Assembly (NCBI RefSeq): GCF_034661235.1
Contig: NZ_CP141059.1
Location: 3,471,501 to 3,535,500 of the forward strand
DNA length: 64,000 nt
Direction: 5' to 3'
From: Nocardioides bizhenqiangii
GTDB lineage: Bacteria; Actinomycetota; Actinomycetes; Propionibacteriales; Nocardioidaceae
In this document: positions 1 through 9,604 of the stretch, one piece after another
How positions within the stretch are numbered: position 1 is the stretch's first letter
Layout: each line of letters opens with the position of its first letter
Notes under the pieces: generated by a model
Seen by the model: the letters and a program-made list of their open reading frames with translations, nothing else
The model's database searches: none
What the model was told of the DNA's origin: nothing
Position numbers and translations under genes: made by a program

Positions 1-202
1 CACCACAGCCGGACGACGGTGGCGCCGGCTCCTGGCGTCAACGGCTGAGCCTTCGGCATGCGTTCCCCTTGAACTAGCGATGACGCGAATGGCTGACGCG
101 CGCCCGGTCGACCGACGATACTTCGGGAGTCGAAGTTCGCATTAGAGTACCGCCAGCCAGGCGGGTGGGGTTCGAGTCCGGGCGACAAGCATTGGGGGCG
201 CG

Positions 203-1138
203 ATGGCCAGCGAAGGCCACTTCGGTCGTGCGCCGGTCCGGGTGATCTACCTGACCGGCACCGGGCGGAGCGGATCGACCCTTCTCGGCAACGCCATCGG
301 CAGCCTGCCCGGCGCACTGAGCGCGGGCGAGATCAGGTTCCTGCTGCGGCGCGGGATCGCCGAGCGCGGCACCTGCGCCTGCCTCGCGCCGGTGGTCGAG
401 TGCCCCGTGTGGCAGCCGGCCCTGGAGAAGACGTTCGGGACCGTCCCGGACCGTGACGAGGCACTTCGCCTCGATGCCGCGCTGACCGACCTCGTCCGCC
501 GGCGCCGGGTCCGCTGGTGGGCCAGTGGCGGCACGAGCCCCGAGGCCACGAAGCTGATCGACCTGCACGGTCGGTTGGTCGCCAACCTCGCCGAGGCGAG
601 CGGCGCCACGACCATCGTCGACTCGTCCAAGATCGCGACCTTCGGGGCCCTGCTCGGACGCAGCCCGATGCTCGACGTCAAGCCCGTCCATCTGGTGCGT
701 GATCCGCGGGCCGTGGCGTACTCCTGGCAGCGCGAGGTCGCCTCTCAGGCGGCTCCGGGGTACGCCGGCGAGATGGAGCGCTTCCACCCCGGCAAGGCTG
801 CCGCGATGTGGCTCCATTCCACGATCAGCGTCGACATCGCCTTTAGGAAGCGAGGAGTCGACGTCATCGACGTGCGTTACGAGGACTTCGTCGCCGACCC
901 GGCAGCGATCCTGGAACGGGTCGCCACCTTCGCCGGGTGCGCACCCGAGATCGGGTTCGTCCGCGACGGCACGCTCGACCTCCGCACGTCCCATGCCGCC
1001 GCGGGCAACCCCAACCGGCTGCGGTCGGGCCCGATCTCCCTCCGCGCCGACACCGCGTGGAGGTCCGAGCTCCCCACCCGCGACCGGCTGATGGTTTCCA
1101 CGCTCACGACGTCCCACCGGCGGCGACATGGCTACTGA
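203..1138 (+). CDS. Sulfotransferase family protein
   Basis: Predicted PAPS-dependent sulfotransferase that would move sulfate onto a hydroxyl of a glycan or other acceptor; the acceptor cannot be read from sequence. The 5'-phosphosulfate-binding loop is seen at residues 18-26 (TGTGRSGST) and the 3'-phosphate-binding segment near residues 165-175 (VRDPRAVAYSW). The 311-residue length is normal for this family, and there is no signal peptide. It is the first gene of a tight rightward trio: its stop overlaps the next start by 11 bases, suggesting translational coupling to the polymerase gene. Two further sulfotransferases lie in the same locus (2546 and 13840), so sulfation of the polysaccharide made here is the natural inference. 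Family call firm; substrate unknown. Confidence 0.85.
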   Translation: MASEGHFGRAPVRVIYLTGTGRSGSTLLGNAIGSLPGALSAGEIRFLLRRGIAERGTCACLAPVVECPVWQPALEKTFGTVPDRDEALRLDAALTDLVRRRRVRWWASGGTSPEATKLIDLHGRLVANLAEASGATTIVDSSKIATFGALLGRSPMLDVKPVHLVRDPRAVAYSWQREVASQAAPGYAGEMERFHPGKAAAMWLHSTISVDIAFRKRGVDVIDVRYEDFVADPAAILERVATFAGCAPEIGFVRDGTLDLRTSHAAAGNPNRLRSGPISLRADTAWRSELPTRDRLMVSTLTTSHRRRHGY

Positions 1139-2549
1139 CTCCGCCCGGCCCGTGCAGTCCGCGACCGTCCTCGGAACGGTCGTGGTGACGATCGCGCTCG
1201 TCGTCGCCGGGGCGGGGCTCGTGACCGGCCTCGGACACCTGCGTACCGCGGCGATCGGGGTCGCCGCCCTGGTCCTGGCGACCGCCGCTCTCGTCATCGC
1301 CCGACGCTCGTTCGCATGGCTCATCTCGGCCGCTCTCGTGCTCCGGCCGATCGCTGACCTCACCGCCAACGAGGGTGTCGGCATTCCGGAGATCCTCGGG
1401 GTGGGCATGTTGCTCATCTGCATCGGCTGGCTGCTGATCCACCGCGTGGAGCTGGTCCCGCGGCTGAAGGAGCCGCTCACCCTTCCCGTCCTCGGCCTGG
1501 TGGTCGTCGCTGCGCTCTCGGCGGTGAGCAGTCCGTTCCCGATGGAATCGATCCCGACCGCGACCGGGATCGCGGCGGGTGCCGCCGTCTACCTGGTCCT
1601 CGTCATCCTCCTCACGACCGGCCGGATGTCGGTCGTCCACCTGATCGGCACCCTCGCGGCGAGTGCCGTGGTCCCGGTGCTCTACCCGCTGCTGGGACTG
1701 GTCGGTGTGACGGTCTCCCACGAGAAGGACGGCATCGCCGCCCTCAAGTCCGTGTTCTTCCTCTCCAACAACTTCGGCCACTTCCTGGTCCCGATCCTGC
1801 TGGTCGCGGTCGCGATGGCCACCCACGCCAAGGGCCGCGCCCGCGTCGCCATGTGCGCCCTCGCGGTGATCCTGGGTGCCGAGCTCCTGATGACCGAGAC
1901 CCGCGGCGCCTGGATCGCCGCGATCGTCGGGATCGTGATCGTCGGGGCCGTCCTCGACCGCAGGCTGCTCCTCGGCGCGATCGTCCTCCCCGTGCTGCTG
2001 GTCGCGTTCGTGCCGTCGGTGACGGAGCGAGTGACGTCGGTGGTTCCCGACCCGGCAGACACCCGTACCGAGAGCTCTCTGACCTGGCGCTTCGAGCACT
2101 GGACCGAGGTGCTGCCGATGGTCCGGGAGTCTCCGGTCACGGGGATCGGGCTCGACGAGACCCTGCGCCGCACCGGCAAGGACCCGCACAACGACTTCCT
2201 GCTCGTCCTCGTCGAGATGGGGCTGGTCGGCTTCGCCGTCTATCTCTGGTTCCTCGGTGCAGCCGTCGTCACCGGCTACCGCGCCACCAGACGGGTCATC
2301 GATCCAGCGCTCCCTGTCGAGCCTCTCGTCCATGGCGTCACCGTCGCCCTGTTCGGCTACTCCGTCGCGTTCATCGTCGCGTCGAGCGGCGAGAACCTGT
2401 TGGAGAACCTGACCACGCTCTGGGTGGTGTTGCCCGCCCTGGCCGCGGTGTCCTGGGTCGCCCACGCCCCGAGGCTCGCCCTCGTCCGCGCTCGACGTAC
2501 TCCCGGCACGCTCCGCACCCGGCTGTCCGACCGCTGGACCGGGTCATGA
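1128..2549 (+). CDS. O-antigen ligase / Wzy-like polysaccharide polymerase
   Basis: Integral membrane protein of 473 residues with about a dozen hydrophobic segments, expected to polymerise or ligate lipid-linked oligosaccharide repeats on the outer face of the membrane. The segment around residues 250-280 (TETRGAWIAA followed by hydrophobic helices) and the conserved histidine at about 354 in HNDFLLVLVEMG, just after a large external loop, match the O-antigen ligase/Wzy_C family. It starts with ATG inside the end of the upstream sulfotransferase gene and ends in an ATGA overlap with the downstream one, so the three genes form one operon. Whether it acts as a polymerase or a ligase cannot be decided from sequence. 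Confidence 0.85.
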   Translation: MATDSARPVQSATVLGTVVVTIALVVAGAGLVTGLGHLRTAAIGVAALVLATAALVIARRSFAWLISAALVLRPIADLTANEGVGIPEILGVGMLLICIGWLLIHRVELVPRLKEPLTLPVLGLVVVAALSAVSSPFPMESIPTATGIAAGAAVYLVLVILLTTGRMSVVHLIGTLAASAVVPVLYPLLGLVGVTVSHEKDGIAALKSVFFLSNNFGHFLVPILLVAVAMATHAKGRARVAMCALAVILGAELLMTETRGAWIAAIVGIVIVGAVLDRRLLLGAIVLPVLLVAFVPSVTERVTSVVPDPADTRTESSLTWRFEHWTEVLPMVRESPVTGIGLDETLRRTGKDPHNDFLLVLVEMGLVGFAVYLWFLGAAVVTGYRATRRVIDPALPVEPLVHGVTVALFGYSVAFIVASSGENLLENLTTLWVVLPALAAVSWVAHAPRLALVRARRTPGTLRTRLSDRWTGS

Positions 2550-3397
2550 GCGGCGGCCACCTGCTCGCACCGCGGCGTCGGCGCGCGTTGCATCGCTTGC
2601 GACGCGCGGGCTACCGGCTACGACCCGGTCCGCGGGAGCTGCCGCGCTACTTCATCGTCGGCGCCAAGCGCGCCGGTACCACCTCGCTGGACGAGTACAT
2701 CAACGCTCACCCTCTGGTGCTGCGCGGCCTGGTCGAGAAGGGATGTCGCTACTACGACGTCAACTACTCCCGCGGCCCGGAGTGGTTCCGCCAGCAGCTG
2801 CTACCGGTGTCCACGGTCGACCGGCTCGAACGCAAGCTCGGACAGCGCCCGATCCTCGGCGAGTCGAGCCCCTACTACGCGTTCCACCCGGAGTCCGCGC
2901 AGCGGATCGCGGCCGACGTCCCGGACGCACGGCTGATCTTCGTGCTCCGGGATCCGGTCGAGCGCGCCTGGTCGCACTACCGCTACGAAGTGGTCCGCGG
3001 CTTCGAGACCCTCGACTTCGCGGCAGCCTTCGCCGCCGAGAGCGACCGGCTGGCCGAGCCCGATCCGCAGACCTGGGGCCACAACCACCGCCACTTCAGC
3101 TATGTCGCCAGGAGCCGGTACGCCGAGCAGCTGGTCCGGCTGCGGTCGTCCTTCGACCCGGAGCAGGTCCTCGTCATCGAGAGCGAGCAGCTGTTCGCCG
3201 ACCCGCGGTCGACGATGGACGCCGTGTTCGCCCACCTGTCGCTCGACCCGGTGCCGATGGCCTCCTACGAGACCTTCAAGGGACAGACGGCGAGCGCCGT
3301 CCCGGCCGACGCGGCGGAGATGATCCGAGCGGCGGTCGCCGACGACGTCGCTCGGCTCGAGGGGCTCCTCGGGCACGCGCCCTCATGGGCTGACTGA
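2546..3397 (+). CDS. Sulfotransferase domain protein
   Basis: Second sulfotransferase of the locus, 283 residues from the ATG that overlaps the preceding stop (ATGA). The frame stays open far upstream inside the polymerase gene, but that stretch is out-of-frame shadow. The PAPS-binding loop is at residues 39-48 (GAKRAGTTSL). The second motif is FVLRDPVERAWSHYRYE, the typical RDPxxRAxSxY signature of heparan/chondroitin-type sulfotransferases, and it is followed by the usual acidic stretch and a C-terminal EsEqLFaDP segment. An Arg-rich N-terminus (residues 9-30) could favour membrane association. It is convergent with the flippase-fusion gene, the two tails overlapping by 15 bases. It most likely sulfates the glycan built by neighbouring enzymes. 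Confidence 0.85.
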   Translation: MSGGHLLAPRRRRALHRLRRAGYRLRPGPRELPRYFIVGAKRAGTTSLDEYINAHPLVLRGLVEKGCRYYDVNYSRGPEWFRQQLLPVSTVDRLERKLGQRPILGESSPYYAFHPESAQRIAADVPDARLIFVLRDPVERAWSHYRYEVVRGFETLDFAAAFAAESDRLAEPDPQTWGHNHRHFSYVARSRYAEQLVRLRSSFDPEQVLVIESEQLFADPRSTMDAVFAHLSLDPVPMASYETFKGQTASAVPADAAEMIRAAVADDVARLEGLLGHAPSWAD

Positions 3398-5614
3398 GAC
3401 CGCACGGCTGTAGCGCTGCGCCTCCGGCCAGTCCTCCAGGTGTGCCCGGTTCGCGGGGAGCTCGAGAGCGTCGAGGAGCTCGTCCCAGGTCGTGACCGCG
3501 TTACCGGGCCGGCACAGGCCCCGTGCCAGGAACGCGACGACCTCGCTCTCGGTGCGCTCGAGCGCCTCGCTCATCCGCGCCGTGTTGTGCCGGCAGTCGC
3601 CGTCCGGGTCGATGACGTAGTGGTCGACCGGGATGTGCGAGAGACCGGACCGGACGAGCAGGGCCAGGCGGTGACAGCCGTCCACCGGCACCCACCGGTC
3701 CTCCGCCAGCGACCGGCCGGCGATCTTCGTCCCGGCGGGGATCCGAGCAACCGTGATCGGGTGCTGGGTGTCGAAGCCGTTGGCCTCGAAGCTGGTGAAG
3801 AGGTGTGCGACACGGGACACCGCCTGCCGGAACAGGGTCACCTGCTCCTGCTCGGAGACGCCCGCGAGCCCGAGGCCTGGCACGACGATCTTGCGGAACC
3901 AGGTCCCGTACAGGCTCTGGCTCGCGAGCTCGAAGAACTCCTCGGAGTCGAGGATGTCGCGGTGCTCGGCGGCGAGGTCGAACACCGCCTTGCGCGCGAG
4001 GATGTCGGACCGGTGCGGGCTGATCAGCTGGTCGACGGGGATCGGCTCCGCGCCGGGCCGCAGCCGCCGTACCCGCCACCGGTTAACCCAACGACGGAGG
4101 ACGGGCACCCGCACACTGAGCTCCCGCCGGGCGCGCACCAGCAGCGAGCGGGCTGCCTTGCGCTCGTCCTTCACCAGTCCGGACCTGAGGACCACCGCCG
4201 GGTAGACCAGGACCACGATCCCCGCCGCCAGGGCGAGGGTCACGAGCGCGTCCAGCGCCGTCGTCGCCGTCATCAGCCGGATCAGCACGAGGGCGAGCAA
4301 GGCGGCACCGGCGGAGACCAGGTGCGGCCGGCGCAGCGGCCATTCATGGGTGACCAGGTGTCGGACGACCGCGATCCGGACCAGACCTGAGAACAGGAGG
4401 GTGACCAGCCAGGCCACGGCCGCACCGGCGATGCCGTAGACCGGGATCAGCGCGAGGTTGAGCAGGATGTTCCCTACGAGTGCGCTGAGGTTGATCCGCA
4501 TGTTCAGCCGGTTGTGACCGGTCTGGTTGAGGAGGACCGCGGACGGCGCGGCCAATGCCTCCACCAGGGCGCCCGCTCCCAGGATGAGGATCACGATCAC
4601 GCCGTCGGAGAAGCCCGGGCCGAAGCAGGCGAGGACCGCGGCGGGTGCTCCGAAGACCACGGTGAGCGGGACGATCGTGAGCCGCCAGGTCCACCGGACG
4701 ACGAAGCCGTAGTCGTCACTGACCTGCTCCAGCTCGCGCGTCTCCCAGTGGTGCGCGATCCGGGGGGCCATGGACGCGGTCAGCGGGGTGATCACGATCA
4801 TGCACGCCATCACTGCCCGCGTGGCCACCTGGTAGACGCCCACCTCCGCGGCGGCGACCATGGCGCCCAGCAGCACCACGTCGACCCACAGGATTCCCTG
4901 GGTCGCCATCGACGCCACCCAGCTGACCCCGGCGAACCTCGCGAGGTTGCGCCACGGGTAGACGGGGCGGGCGTCGGGGAGGTCCCGGATCCGCCGCGAC
5001 AGCACGACGGCTCCGCTGGTGCCGCCGATCACGCTGGCAGCGAGCAGACCGCCGGCGAGGCCCATCAACCCCCAGCCTGCGACGAGGGACACCGCGGCGA
5101 AGCCGAGCCGGCAGAGAGGCTCGAGGATCAGGCCGATCCGGGCGAACGCCCGCATCGACCGGAAGCCCTGGGTGGCCGCCAGGGTGACGTCCATGAGCAC
5201 GGCGAACGGCAGGCTGACGGCGACGACACGCATCGGGCCCGTCATCGACGCGGCGCCGAAGACCTGCTCGGCGAGCACCGGCGCCAGGAGGGCGAGCCCG
5301 ATCCCGGCCAGCACCGCCGCGCCGACCGGCACACCCACGCCGAGGCGCACTGCTCCGCGGAGGCTCGCGTAGTCGCCGCGAGCCCGGCTGGCGGCGACGA
5401 ACTTGGTCATCGCGATCCGCATGCCGAGTCCGCAGACCAGCGCGAGGATGGCCCGCAGCGCGAACAGGATCGCGAAGGCACCGAGCAGCGCCTCTCCCGA
5501 GAGGCGCGCGATCAGCAACGCCACGAGGAAGGTCGCGGCGTTGCTGATCACGGCACCGGCGATGGTGCGCCGCCCATCGACGGCCAGGCTGCCGGTGCCC
5601 TGCTTCGTGCTCAC
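3383..5614 (-). CDS. Polysaccharide flippase with C-terminal ParB-like domain
   Basis: Large fusion of 743 residues. Residues about 15-460 form a Wzx/MATE-like polysaccharide flippase with roughly 12-14 membrane helices, expected to move lipid-linked glycan across the membrane. After an Arg-rich linker, residues about 500-743 are soluble and include HPITVARIPAGTKIAG and VPVDGCHRLALLV. The DGCHR motif at 645-649 (DNA 3668-3682) matches the DGxHR signature of ParB-like nucleotide-binding domains. The start chosen is the GTG at 5614, preceded by GGAGG and 19 bases after the upstream stop. An ATG at 5674 would overlap the upstream gene by 41 bases and add 20 Arg-rich residues. It is the last gene of the leftward glycan operon. 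The tail could modify or sense a glycan precursor, but that is inference. Confidence 0.8.
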   Translation of the reverse strand: MSTKQGTGSLAVDGRRTIAGAVISNAATFLVALLIARLSGEALLGAFAILFALRAILALVCGLGMRIAMTKFVAASRARGDYASLRGAVRLGVGVPVGAAVLAGIGLALLAPVLAEQVFGAASMTGPMRVVAVSLPFAVLMDVTLAATQGFRSMRAFARIGLILEPLCRLGFAAVSLVAGWGLMGLAGGLLAASVIGGTSGAVVLSRRIRDLPDARPVYPWRNLARFAGVSWVASMATQGILWVDVVLLGAMVAAAEVGVYQVATRAVMACMIVITPLTASMAPRIAHHWETRELEQVSDDYGFVVRWTWRLTIVPLTVVFGAPAAVLACFGPGFSDGVIVILILGAGALVEALAAPSAVLLNQTGHNRLNMRINLSALVGNILLNLALIPVYGIAGAAVAWLVTLLFSGLVRIAVVRHLVTHEWPLRRPHLVSAGAALLALVLIRLMTATTALDALVTLALAAGIVVLVYPAVVLRSGLVKDERKAARSLLVRARRELSVRVPVLRRWVNRWRVRRLRPGAEPIPVDQLISPHRSDILARKAVFDLAAEHRDILDSEEFFELASQSLYGTWFRKIVVPGLGLAGVSEQEQVTLFRQAVSRVAHLFTSFEANGFDTQHPITVARIPAGTKIAGRSLAEDRWVPVDGCHRLALLVRSGLSHIPVDHYVIDPDGDCRHNTARMSEALERTESEVVAFLARGLCRPGNAVTTWDELLDALELPANRAHLEDWPEAQRYSRAVSVSP

Positions 5615-5633
5615 CCCTGGTTCCGCCCTCCGG

Positions 5634-8402
5634 TCACGACGCGACGAACGGCTGCCACGCCGCGCTGCCGTCAAGGTTGCCAGCAGCGTCGCGAGCTCGT
5701 GCGTCGAACGCGTAGTTTCCGGCGGGAAGGTTGACGTTGATCGACCAGTTGGTCGACGTGGCGTTCGGACTGCTCAGTGAAGCCAGGCGGTAGGCGTACG
5801 TCGATCCCCACGTGCCGTCGGCCTGCAGCCACTGGTTGGTCGTGCGGTTGCGGACCCCGACCCTGACCTGGTTGACGCCGACGTTGTCGGTCGCCGTGCC
5901 GGTCGAGGTCACGGTGCCGGCCGGCACCGTGGAGTTCTTCGCCGGCGTGGTGATCGTCGCGTCCGGTGCGACCGTGTCGGGCCCGGGCGGTGGGGTGGCC
6001 GGGATGATCTCCAGAGCCACGGCGAGGAAGGCGCCGCCTCCGTTCTCGTAGTGCTCGACGACCACCTTGTGGTTGCCGGGTTCGAGCGTGGGCGAGGTGC
6101 CGGTCAGCCCGTTGAAGACACCATCGGTCCAGGTGTTGATGACCCGCTCGCCGTCGATCCAGACCCGGACTCCGTCGTCGGAGTTCGCCGTCACCTTGAC
6201 CTGCGCCGTCTCGGCCAGGGTCAGGTTGCGCGTGTACCGGGCCGAGAACTGGTCGGACGGGATCTCGCTGTTCGGGGATCCGTTGCCCCAGGCCTCGTTG
6301 ATCACGTCGTCGCAGCCGACCACCGCCGGAGCGCCGGACAGCGTCCGGTTGGCGAAGAAGCTGACGTTCCACGGCGACCCGCCGGTGCAGTTGGGCGGCG
6401 TCGGCGGAGCCGGCGGCATCGAGCCACCGCTGATCGGCGTCGCGATCAGGCTGGTCATCAGCGCCCAAGGAATGCCCGAGGTGAGACCGTCGCTGACCAG
6501 CGTCCGCGTGCCCCACTGGGGGAGGCCGTCGGGCGCGTAGAACCGGTAGAGCCGGTTGTCGCTCCACGCGGCGTACAGCCAGTCACCCACGAACTCCAGG
6601 GCCCGGGCACCGCTCCAGTCCTTGGACGAGGCAACGAACTCCTGTCCCCCGAGGATCCCGCTCTGCAGCGAGTGCCCGCGCCAGAAGAGGGTGGAGCTGT
6701 TCGTCCTGGTGTAGAGGACCCTGCCGTCCTTGAACGCCGCCGAGCGGGTCTCGGCGACACCCCAGGGCTGGTCGTAGGGCGTGAGGTTGTGGGTGGCGTC
6801 GACGTACCCGACCGACGTGGACAGGTTGGTCACCGAGCTGCCGACTGTCGTGCCGTTGAACGACCGGGAGTAGAACGCCTGCGCCGGCCCGTAGTAGTTC
6901 AATCGGCCGTGCTGGACGAACCCGTCCCGGGTGCCGCTCCAGTTGACGCCGTCCTGCAACGGACCGCTGACCGTCGTGACCGACCCGAAGTTCGCGCCGT
7001 CGAACGGCATCCGGTTCATGGAGTTGCCGCTGGTCGTGTAGAAGAAGTTGACCGGCAACGGGACGTTCTGGGGGACCGGGTTGGCGGTGCCACCGGCCAC
7101 CGGAAGCATCGCCAGCCGCTCCCGCAGCTGTCCGTTCCACCTGATGGTGTCGTAGCCGGCCATCAGGTAGTCGTCGGTGGCGTGGAACGCCTCGATGCCG
7201 CGTCCTCGCGGGTCACGGCTCGGGTTCCACGACAGCGGGACGCCCGAGTACGGGTCGAGCGCATGGATGCCGTATCGCACCACCGCACCGGGGCCGTCGT
7301 TGTCGCCTCCGGGCGACGGGTTGGGGTTGTTGGCCCACCGCTGGTGGCCGCCGACGTAGATCGCGGACTCGGTGACCTCGACGGCCCAGTGGGTGTCGCC
7401 ACCGGAGTGGGCGACCCAGGTCGGCTCCAGGCCACCGCCGGTCTTCGTCGGGGGCAGCTCCCACCGCGCCGTGGTGTCGCACAGGGTGTTGTTGCCGAAG
7501 AAGGCGCCGGTCGTGTTGACCACGAACCACTTGCTGTCCGGCGAGATGTCGATGCCGCGGATCCAGGTGTCGTTGTAGACCGAGGCGCACTGGCGCTCGT
7601 ACATGTCGGTCGACCACGGCGCGACCTTCGGGCTGGCGCCGGAGAGATCGATGACCGCGACCTGGTAGCGGGTCAACCCGCCCACCTTCTTGAAGTTTCC
7701 GCCGATGACGAGCCAGTTGCCGTCGGGAGACGCATCGAGGTCGAGGACGTAGGGCGCGTACGCGTCGCGCGACTCGCTGATCGGGAGGTTGAAGGAGTTG
7801 TCGTACGCCCCGGTGTCGGGGTCGATCGCCGCCAGTCCGCGAACGGTCTGGTTGTTGACCTTGCCGAACTCACCGCCGAGGATCAGTCGGTCGCCCACGA
7901 GTGCGAAGTCCTTGACCGTCGTCCCGGCGCTCGCGGTGAAGCTGGTGTCCAGCGTGCCGTTGAGGTGCAGCTTCGCGATCCGCTGAGCCGGCTGCCCGTC
8001 GATGGTCGTGAATGCGCCGGCGACCAGGATCCCCTGGCCGTCCTCGGTGTAGGTGACCGCCTCGACGTTGCCGTTGAACACCGGGTTGAAGGACTGGTCG
8101 ATCAACCCGGTGTCGGAGCTGAACTTGAACAGCTTCCCCTGCGCCAGGTTAGGAGACCCACTTGCGTTGTTGCGGATCGTGGTGAACGTCCCGCCCACCA
8201 GCACGTCGGGTCCCTTGTTGTCGATGTCGTAGATCCGACCGTCCAGGACGCGCGGGTGCTTCGCCTCCGGTGTCGGTGACACCACGACGTCCTGGTCGGC
8301 CGGTGCGGGCGAGCCCGACCCCATCACCAGACCGGACGCCACGGCGATTGCTGCCACGAAGGAGGCGACCGACCGGCGGCCTCGAGATCTCAGAACACTC
8401 AT
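5634..8402 (-). CDS. Secreted propeller-like protein with PA14 and Ig-like domains
   Basis: Exported protein of 922 residues. An N-terminal signal peptide (about residues 10-36, ending near GSPAPA) precedes DQDVVVSPTP and a region to about 660 made of repeats of the type VLVGGTFTTI, ILVAGAFTTI and LILGGEFGKV, resembling delta-60/beta-propeller repeats. Residues about 675-800 resemble a PA14 carbohydrate-binding domain (SDDGVRVWIDGERVI). Residues 809-922 are a bacterial Ig-like domain (DTVAPDATITTP). It starts ATG with AAGGAA upstream and overlaps the preceding glycosyltransferase (ATGA). A paralogue without the last two domains lies at 11848-13827. Its position inside a glycan-assembly operon suggests a surface protein that binds or anchors the polymer; its actual function is unknown. 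Confidence 0.8.
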   Translation of the reverse strand: MSVLRSRGRRSVASFVAAIAVASGLVMGSGSPAPADQDVVVSPTPEAKHPRVLDGRIYDIDNKGPDVLVGGTFTTIRNNASGSPNLAQGKLFKFSSDTGLIDQSFNPVFNGNVEAVTYTEDGQGILVAGAFTTIDGQPAQRIAKLHLNGTLDTSFTASAGTTVKDFALVGDRLILGGEFGKVNNQTVRGLAAIDPDTGAYDNSFNLPISESRDAYAPYVLDLDASPDGNWLVIGGNFKKVGGLTRYQVAVIDLSGASPKVAPWSTDMYERQCASVYNDTWIRGIDISPDSKWFVVNTTGAFFGNNTLCDTTARWELPPTKTGGGLEPTWVAHSGGDTHWAVEVTESAIYVGGHQRWANNPNPSPGGDNDGPGAVVRYGIHALDPYSGVPLSWNPSRDPRGRGIEAFHATDDYLMAGYDTIRWNGQLRERLAMLPVAGGTANPVPQNVPLPVNFFYTTSGNSMNRMPFDGANFGSVTTVSGPLQDGVNWSGTRDGFVQHGRLNYYGPAQAFYSRSFNGTTVGSSVTNLSTSVGYVDATHNLTPYDQPWGVAETRSAAFKDGRVLYTRTNSSTLFWRGHSLQSGILGGQEFVASSKDWSGARALEFVGDWLYAAWSDNRLYRFYAPDGLPQWGTRTLVSDGLTSGIPWALMTSLIATPISGGSMPPAPPTPPNCTGGSPWNVSFFANRTLSGAPAVVGCDDVINEAWGNGSPNSEIPSDQFSARYTRNLTLAETAQVKVTANSDDGVRVWIDGERVINTWTDGVFNGLTGTSPTLEPGNHKVVVEHYENGGGAFLAVALEIIPATPPPGPDTVAPDATITTPAKNSTVPAGTVTSTGTATDNVGVNQVRVGVRNRTTNQWLQADGTWGSTYAYRLASLSSPNATSTNWSINVNLPAGNYAFDARARDAAGNLDGSAAWQPFVAS

Positions 8403-9604
8403 GCTGCGCTTTCCTTACTGATCATTGAGTAGCCACGGGGTGCGGTCGCTCGGTGGACCCCGAGCGCGGGGGTAGGGGCGGACACGGGGTCCCCGGCGTA
8501 GACGGCCTCGAGCCGCTCGACGCAGGCGTTCCAGTCGAAGTTCCGGGCCACGTAGGGCGCGTCGAAGGACGCCGCGCGGCGCTCGGCCGCCGGGTCCTTC
8601 TCGACCCACTGCAGGGCCTCGACGAGGTCGTGGAGGTCGCCGTCGCGGAACAGGCGGGCGCCGGTGCGACTGCGTCCGACGACCTCCTGGTGCGGTGCGA
8701 TGTCGCTGGCGATCACCGGCGTGCCGCTGCCCATGGCTTCCAGCAGTGTGAGCGGGAGACCCTCGAGCGCGGACGGCTGGACGAAGGTCCGGGCGTTGGT
8801 GAAGAGCTCGTCGAGCTCGGCGCCGTAGACGTAGCCGGGCATGATCACGCGGTCGTCCCTGCCCGCCAGGCGGCGCAGCTCGTCGACGTAGCTGTCGGTG
8901 TAGCTCGAGCCGCCGACGATCACGAGACGGGCGTCGGTGTCGAGCTCGGCGAACGCCTTGATCAGCAGGTCGGGGCGCTTCTCGGGGACCAGGCGCCCGA
9001 CGAACAGCGCGTACTCGCCGTCGTGGAGGCCGTACTTGGACCGGATGATGTCGGCCGGCCGGTGGACCCGGGGCGTCACCCCGTTGACGATCGTGGCGCA
9101 CGAGCGGTCGTACCGCGCACGGTAGTGGTCGGCCAGCGCACCCGACACCGTGACTGTCTGGTGCGGGACACGCGCGCTCATCCAGGTCGCCAGGTTGAGG
9201 ATCGTCTGGGCGGCCTTTCCCCACTTGGCGCGTTCGCCGTCGAGGCCGTGGATGGTCTGTACGACGCGGGCGCGACCGAGGTAGCGCGGCAGCGGGGCGA
9301 TCAGGCCCGGGCCGACGGCGTGGTAGTGGACGACGTCGTAGCCGCCCGTCATCGCGGCGACGGACGACATGGCCGAGTGCGCGATGGCCTCCAGGCTCTT
9401 CGTCGGGAGGGTGGGCACCCGGACCACCCGCATGCCGAGGTGCTCCTGGACGCGGGAGGCGCCGAGGTACTTGCTCTGCGAGTAGACGGTGACCTCGTGG
9501 CCGCGGGCCACCAGCCGACTGCCGATCTCTTCGACGTGGTGCTCGATCCCGCCGAAGCTGGCCGGGACACCCCTGGTTCCCAGCATTGCGATCTTAAGTC
9601 CCAT
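8399..9604 (-). CDS. Glycosyltransferase family 4 protein
   Basis: Cytosolic GT-B glycosyltransferase of 401 residues. The N-terminus MGLKIAMLGTRGVPASFGG with a nearby GGIEHHVEEI is typical of rhamnosyl/galactosyl-type GT4 enzymes that begin with TRGxPxxxGG. The C-terminal donor-binding half shows FVGRLVPEKRPDLLIKA and the acidic EGLPLTLLEAMGSGTPVI signature. It would extend the lipid-linked sugar started by the priming transferase two genes upstream. It overlaps the upstream glycosyltransferase by 11 bases and the downstream propeller gene by 4, so all belong to one transcript. The sugar donor cannot be predicted. Confidence 0.9.
   Translation of the reverse strand: MGLKIAMLGTRGVPASFGGIEHHVEEIGSRLVARGHEVTVYSQSKYLGASRVQEHLGMRVVRVPTLPTKSLEAIAHSAMSSVAAMTGGYDVVHYHAVGPGLIAPLPRYLGRARVVQTIHGLDGERAKWGKAAQTILNLATWMSARVPHQTVTVSGALADHYRARYDRSCATIVNGVTPRVHRPADIIRSKYGLHDGEYALFVGRLVPEKRPDLLIKAFAELDTDARLVIVGGSSYTDSYVDELRRLAGRDDRVIMPGYVYGAELDELFTNARTFVQPSALEGLPLTLLEAMGSGTPVIASDIAPHQEVVGRSRTGARLFRDGDLHDLVEALQWVEKDPAAERRAASFDAPYVARNFDWNACVERLEAVYAGDPVSAPTPALGVHRATAPRGYSMISKESAA

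Noticed and set aside
168..196. tRNA-like GGTTCGAGTCC sequence
   Set aside because: The flanking bases do not pair into a T-arm and no acceptor, D or anticodon arms are found.
6051..8279. Plus-strand 742-codon open frame opposite the PA14 propeller gene
   Set aside because: Arg/Val/Asp-rich shadow; the minus-strand frame has a signal peptide, repeats and PA14 and Ig-like domains.
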